Assembly (NCBI GenBank): GCA_902567635.1
Contig: CACFNV010000001.1
Location: 1 to 64,000 of the forward strand
DNA from: an uncultured Alphaproteobacteria bacterium
GTDB taxonomy: Bacteria; Pseudomonadota; Alphaproteobacteria; Rhodobacterales; Rhodobacteraceae
Direction: 5' to 3'
DNA length: 64,000 nt
Numbering within the stretch: the first letter of the stretch is position 1; every line of letters starts with the position of its first letter. A program made the translations under genes and the position numbers. The notes under the pieces were generated by a model. It was not told the origin of the DNA. It ran no database searches and worked only from the letters and a program-made list of their open reading frames with translations. This document shows, piece by piece, positions 60,533 to 64,000 of this stretch.

Positions 60533-61218
60533 TTAATTCTTTGAGTATACAAGATAGAAGGGCTTTCTTCCTTCTTGAATTGCTTTCTCTTCATACTTTG
60601 TATTTTTATTTAAAAACCATCGATAATTCTTTTTTATTGGATTGAATTTAAGTCTCCTAAAAATTTTCATCTGTTCAAAAAGCGCAATTATTTGGTTTTT
60701 ATAATCGAGAATATCTGTTGCCATACAAATCTTACCTCCCCTTTTTAAACAAAAACATATATTTTCTATATTCTCCCAGTTAAGCAACCTACGTTCATGA
60801 TGCCTTTTTTTCGGCCATGGATCTGGAAAAAGAATGTAAAATCTTTCTATTGATTCTTTAGGAAGAAAATTGAAAAGTATTCGTATATCTCCGTGAAATA
60901 TTTTAATATTTTTTAATTCACGCTTGTAGGCATTAAAACAAGTTGAAGCCACTCCGTTCTGAAAAACTTCACACCCGACAAAATTTATTTCTCTTCTTTC
61001 AAAGGCCTGATCAATAAGATGCTCACCATTTCCAAATCCGATCTCTACCCAACATTTTTTTTTTTTATAAACGCTGGGCCTGTAATCAAATCAAACGCCA
61101 TTTTGCTGTGAAGCTGATCCATGCCCATAGCTTGGTTTTTTGTCAGCCTTCTTCCCTTTATTCGTCCAAAAGTTCTGGTCTTAGTGAAGTCATAGAATGC
61201 TTTTTCTTTTATATCCAC
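60533..61218 (-). pseudogene. trmB: tRNA (guanine-N7)-methyltransferase, frame broken in a homopolymer
   Basis: TrmB methylates G46 of tRNA. The gene reads in two frames. The 5' part starts at GTG 61218 (VDIKEKAFYDF then KTRTFGRIKGRRLTKNQA) up to a run of twelve A on the minus strand (61055-61066). The 3' part resumes in another frame as CWVEIGFGNGEHLI, the SAM-binding motif, and continues through FPDPWPKKRHHERRLLN to the end at 60533. One more A or two fewer would restore the frame. It may be a sequencing error, a real mutation, or a slippage-rescued gene. It lies 14 bases after metK. Confidence 0.88.
61055..61066. repeat. 12-base homopolymer (T on plus, A on minus) at the trmB frame break
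   Basis: An uninterrupted run of twelve T on the given strand. It coincides exactly with the point where the trmB reading frame shifts, between the IKGRR N-terminal part and the EIGFGNGEHL motif. Confidence 0.97.
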
Positions 61219-61232
61219 TATATTATTACTCT

Positions 61233-62399
61233 TTAAATCATCGATCTTATTTTATCTACTAAATCGGTTTTCTCCCAAGAGAAGCTTCCATTATCTTCCG
61301 GAGATCTCCCAAAATGCCCATAAGCTGACGTTTTTTCGTAGATTGGTTTCCTAAGGTTCAACCTTTCAATTATACCTTTTGGTGTCAAATCTACTAATTC
61401 GGAGATCAATCTCTCCAGCCTTCTTTCTTCAACTTTAGAAGAATCAAAGGTATCAACATAAATTGAAAGAGGTTCCGCAACACCAATCGCATAGGACAGC
61501 TGTATTAAACATCTTGAAGCCACTTTTGAGGCAACTATGTTTTTTGCAATGTATCTTGCTACATAAGCAGCAGATCTATCCACTTTTGTGGGGTCTTTTC
61601 CTGAAAAAGCTCCTCCACCATGAGGAGCGGCCCCCCCATAGGTATCAACTATGATTTTTCTACCTGTCAACCCTGCATCTCCGTCAGGACCTCCAATAAC
61701 AAATTTTCCAGTTGGATTGATATGCCAGCTCGTATTTTCAGACAACCATTCTAGAGGCACAACTTTTTTTACATATGGTTCAACAATATCTCTTACATCA
61801 GCCGATGAAAGATTAGGGTCGATGTGTTGAGTTGACAAAACAAGTGACTCAATAGAAACGGGCTTACCATTCTTATATCTTAGTGTTAGTTGAGATTTGG
61901 AGTCTGGCCCAAGATTTTTTTCTATCCCTTTGTGCCTAGCTTCAGCTAATTCTTTTAAAATCATATGTGCGTAATGAAGTGGTGCTGGCATTAGCTCAGG
62001 CGTTTCCTCTACCGCATACCCAAACATTATTCCTTGATCACCGGCTCCATCACGATCAACTCCTTGAGATATATCGCTTGACTGTTGATGTATTAAATTA
62101 GAAATCTTTAAGTTTTTCCAATGAAATCCTTCTTGCTCATAGCCAATTTCTTTAACAACTTTTCTTACGAGTTCATCTATTTCGGGCTTTAGAGAATTAA
62201 ACTCTAAGCCTGTTGAAAACCCAACTTCTCCACCTACAACGACAGTATTTGTAGTGGAAAATGTCTCACATGCCACTCTAGCCAACTTGTCTTTTTCTAA
62301 ACAAAAATCCAGTATTGCATCAGAAATTCTATCACAAATTTTATCCGGATGACCCTCCGAAACTGACTCAGAAGTAAAAATAAAATCCTCTCTACCCAA
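61233..62399 (-). CDS. metK: S-adenosylmethionine synthase
   Basis: A 388-residue enzyme making SAM from methionine and ATP. It starts [20 protein letters not shown], with [12 protein letters not shown] near residue 118 and the C-terminal [19 protein letters not shown]. All are hallmark blocks. It feeds the methyltransferases in the window, including TrmB just downstream. The upstream spacer to lnt is only 20 bases, so no SAM riboswitch can fit in front of it. Confidence 0.98.
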   Translation of the reverse strand: MGREDFIFTSESVSEGHPDKICDRISDAILDFCLEKDKLARVACETFSTTNTVVVGGEVGFSTGLEFNSLKPEIDELVRKVVKEIGYEQEGFHWKNLKISNLIHQQSSDISQGVDRDGAGDQGIMFGYAVEETPELMPAPLHYAHMILKELAEARHKGIEKNLGPDSKSQLTLRYKNGKPVSIESLVLSTQHIDPNLSSADVRDIVEPYVKKVVPLEWLSENTSWHINPTGKFVIGGPDGDAGLTGRKIIVDTYGGAAPHGGGAFSGKDPTKVDRSAAYVARYIAKNIVASKVASRCLIQLSYAIGVAEPLSIYVDTFDSSKVEERRLERLISELVDLTPKGIIERLNLRKPIYEKTSAYGHFGRSPEDNGSFSWEKTDLVDKIRSMI

Positions 62400-62419
62400 A
62401 TTTTGTCTCCTTATAATTT

Positions 62420-63895
62420 TTAATAAAATCTTTTTCTTAAAATTAGGTAATGTACGAGAATAGATATTAATGATAAAAGAAGTAAATAGGAACTTAAATT
62501 TTTACCCATTTTATTATACAAGCTATTCTTTATTGTTTCTTCTCCATTAATTTTAACATCTATAAATCCTCGCTTATCAACCGGAATATATTTTGTCACC
62601 TTACCAAATTTATTCACCTTAGCAGAGATACCGGTATTAGCAACGCGAACCAAAGGCAAATTATTTTCTAACGCCCGCATTCTTGAAATAGTTAAATGTT
62701 GATTTGGCCCGCCCTTTTTCCCAAACCATGCATCATTGGTTATATTTACAAACCATTTAGCATTATTAACTTTGTCAATAATCTCATTAGAAAAGAGTGA
62801 ATCGTAGCAAATTAAAGTAACAAAGGGAGGGACAGAAATTTTTTCTGTAACTTTCAGACCTTTACCAGAACTAAATCCTTTGCTCAATAGCTTGTGTTTC
62901 CCAAAAAAATTTATGTATCCTAAAAATCGAGCGAAAGGAAAGTATTCACCAAAGGGTACTAGGTAACTTTTGTCATAAACGGAAACAATTTTTCCATATT
63001 TATCAATTAAAAATGCTGAATTAAATATCTTCTTTTTTTCCCGATTAACTCTCAAACCACCCAAAATCAAGGGAGCTTTAATTTTCGTTACTATATTTGT
63101 CAGTTTGTCGCTATTTTCCTCTGGTAACCAAGTGACAGAGGTCTCGGGCCAAATCACTAAATCGGGATATGGTTTTTTTTCACTTAAATTTAAAAGGATA
63201 TTTAAGTTTTTATTTTCATTCTCTTTTTTCCATTTTTCTCTCTGCTTAATGTTTGGCTGAACGATTCTTACTGTAAAAAAATTATCTTTATGGCTATCCT
63301 CTAATTCATAATTATTTCCAAAAGCACCATACAAAAAGCTAAATAAAATAACGACACCTGAACTGAAAGTTATAAATGTTGGGTAACAAAGTGTAGATCC
63401 CAAAATAAGTATTATTGCTGAAAACCAATATGGACCTAACCAAGAAACAAATATTATTGCAGGAGAATCTATCCAAGCATAAGCTACAATTCCCCAGGGA
63501 AAGCCAGTAAATATATAGGAACGAGTTAGTTCCATCAAAACCAAAAAAATTGAAAAAATCAAAACTTTTTCTCTCTTGGATTCAATTCTCTGAGTAGCTA
63601 GAAAACTTAAATAGAAAGCTAAACCCCAAAAAGAAGCTAAAAAACCGACAAAAATTGTAAAACCAGCTGTTGCAACCGAGAAGTTATTGTCGAATTCAAT
63701 TAGAAAAGGATTTATTATCCAAGCAAAAGTAAGTCCAAAATATCCAAGTCCGAGAAAATAACCAAAAAAAAATGACTGACTATTATTCTTAGTATAATTT
63801 ACCCAGAAAAAGCCAGTTAATGGTAGAGAAAGAAATGCTATCATAGGAGCATTAAAAGGCTCATGACCTAAACCAAATAAGCACCCCAAAAGCAA
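62420..63895 (-). CDS. lnt: Apolipoprotein N-acyltransferase
   Basis: A membrane enzyme adding the third acyl chain to lipoproteins. About six N-terminal hydrophobic segments are followed by a nitrilase domain (about residues 205-460). The catalytic triad is Glu251 in IWPETSVTW, Lys309 in [13 protein letters not shown] and Cys363 in [10 protein letters not shown]. Glu317 is also kept. Asp365 stands where E. coli has Glu389. Coordinates use TTG 63895 (491 residues), which truncates the first helix and lacks a ribosome site. A CTG at 63922 with GAGG 6 bases upstream would give a full first helix (500 residues). Confidence 0.93.
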   Translation of the reverse strand: MLLGCLFGLGHEPFNAPMIAFLSLPLTGFFWVNYTKNNSQSFFFGYFLGLGYFGLTFAWIINPFLIEFDNNFSVATAGFTIFVGFLASFWGLAFYLSFLATQRIESKREKVLIFSIFLVLMELTRSYIFTGFPWGIVAYAWIDSPAIIFVSWLGPYWFSAIILILGSTLCYPTFITFSSGVVILFSFLYGAFGNNYELEDSHKDNFFTVRIVQPNIKQREKWKKENENKNLNILLNLSEKKPYPDLVIWPETSVTWLPEENSDKLTNIVTKIKAPLILGGLRVNREKKKIFNSAFLIDKYGKIVSVYDKSYLVPFGEYFPFARFLGYINFFGKHKLLSKGFSSGKGLKVTEKISVPPFVTLICYDSLFSNEIIDKVNNAKWFVNITNDAWFGKKGGPNQHLTISRMRALENNLPLVRVANTGISAKVNKFGKVTKYIPVDKRGFIDVKINGEETIKNSLYNKMGKNLSSYLLLLSLISILVHYLILRKRFY

Positions 63896-63942
63896 AAAGC
63901 CAAAGCAATAAAATTTAAACAGCCTTTACCTCAAATTAAAAG

Positions 63943-64000
63943 TTAATTTTTTAGAGTTAACCTCAATCTTTTTACGCGCCTAGGGTCTGCATCCAAGACT
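63943..64000 (-). CDS. CorC/HlyC-family CBS-domain protein, C-terminal end only
   Basis: Only the last 18 codons and stop are in the window. They read VLDADPRRVKRLRLTLKN, matching the end of the transporter-associated (CorC/HlyC) domain, which typically ends in a D-A-D-P-R-R-I-K-R-L stretch. Position directly upstream of lnt is the usual place for this gene in alphaproteobacteria. The call rests on a short stretch and on context. The gene continues beyond the right edge. Confidence 0.72.
   Translation of the reverse strand, partial: VLDADPRRVKRLRLTLKN

Overview
The window is an AT-rich, very tightly packed stretch of an alphaproteobacterial chromosome. Several things point there: the alphaproteobacterial AspRS motif 2, an F1 ATP synthase operon (atpHAGDC) with no F0 genes beside it, UbiK next to Lgt, a MidA/NDUFAF7 methyltransferase, DUF1467, DUF2125, DUF484-XerC, a TIGR01459 HAD protein next to ribF, and an ihfB-lapA-trpF-trpB run. 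From memory of gene neighbourhoods, blocks such as proC-YbjN-ubiK-lgt-MTase-pgeF and priA-tal-DUF484-xerC resemble Rhodobacterales. Low GC, tiny spacers and core genes only suggest a streamlined, probably marine member. The taxonomic placement is inference.

Layout. 1-3.4 kb: 3' end of argG, yggT, and a UMF1-type transporter overlapping a secreted phytase/esterase-like gene. 3.4-6 kb: dapD, dapE, methylmalonyl-CoA epimerase and DUF1467. 6-12.4 kb: aspS, carB, a 2-hydroxyacid dehydrogenase and csaA. 12.5-19.5 kb: proC, YbjN and ubiK run leftward; lgt, a midA-like MTase, pgeF, trxB, purE and purK run rightward. 19.5-24.1 kb: groSL, then a HAD protein, ribF and a YcgN-like protein. 24.3-31.5 kb: prs, an MFS transporter and the F1 ATP synthase genes. 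31.6-38.6 kb: an MTase, gloB, clpA, and a MotA/TolQ-like plus OmpA/MotB-like coiled-coil pair. 38.6-46.2 kb: DUF2125, a priA-hisC-tyrA run, a transaldolase, DUF484 and xerC. 46.2-53.3 kb: ileS, truA, ychF, trpA, rplY and pth. 53.3-64 kb: a leftward array of corC (3' end), lnt, metK, trmB (frameshifted), aroA, cmk, rpsA, sppA, ihfB, lapA, trpF and trpB.

No rRNA, tRNA, CRISPR array, insertion sequence, prophage or genomic island was recognised. No gene-free stretch exceeds 300 bases; the longest are about 230 bp (groES/HAD) and 206 bp (upstream of prs). Most convergent gene pairs end within a few bases of each other. The only textbook terminator I see is the bidirectional hairpin between purK and groL.

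This is mostly ordinary core genome. The points most worth a second look are: the trmB frame break in a 12-base homopolymer; the MotA/TolQ-like plus MotB/OmpA-like pair with a very long predicted coiled coil; the HAD protein paired with ribF, which lacks the usual second Asp; a probable non-ATG/GTG/TTG start for lnt; residue evidence that the 'fructose-6-phosphate aldolase-like' gene is a transaldolase; and an inverted repeat over the predicted groES promoter. I did not find a convincing new multigene system.
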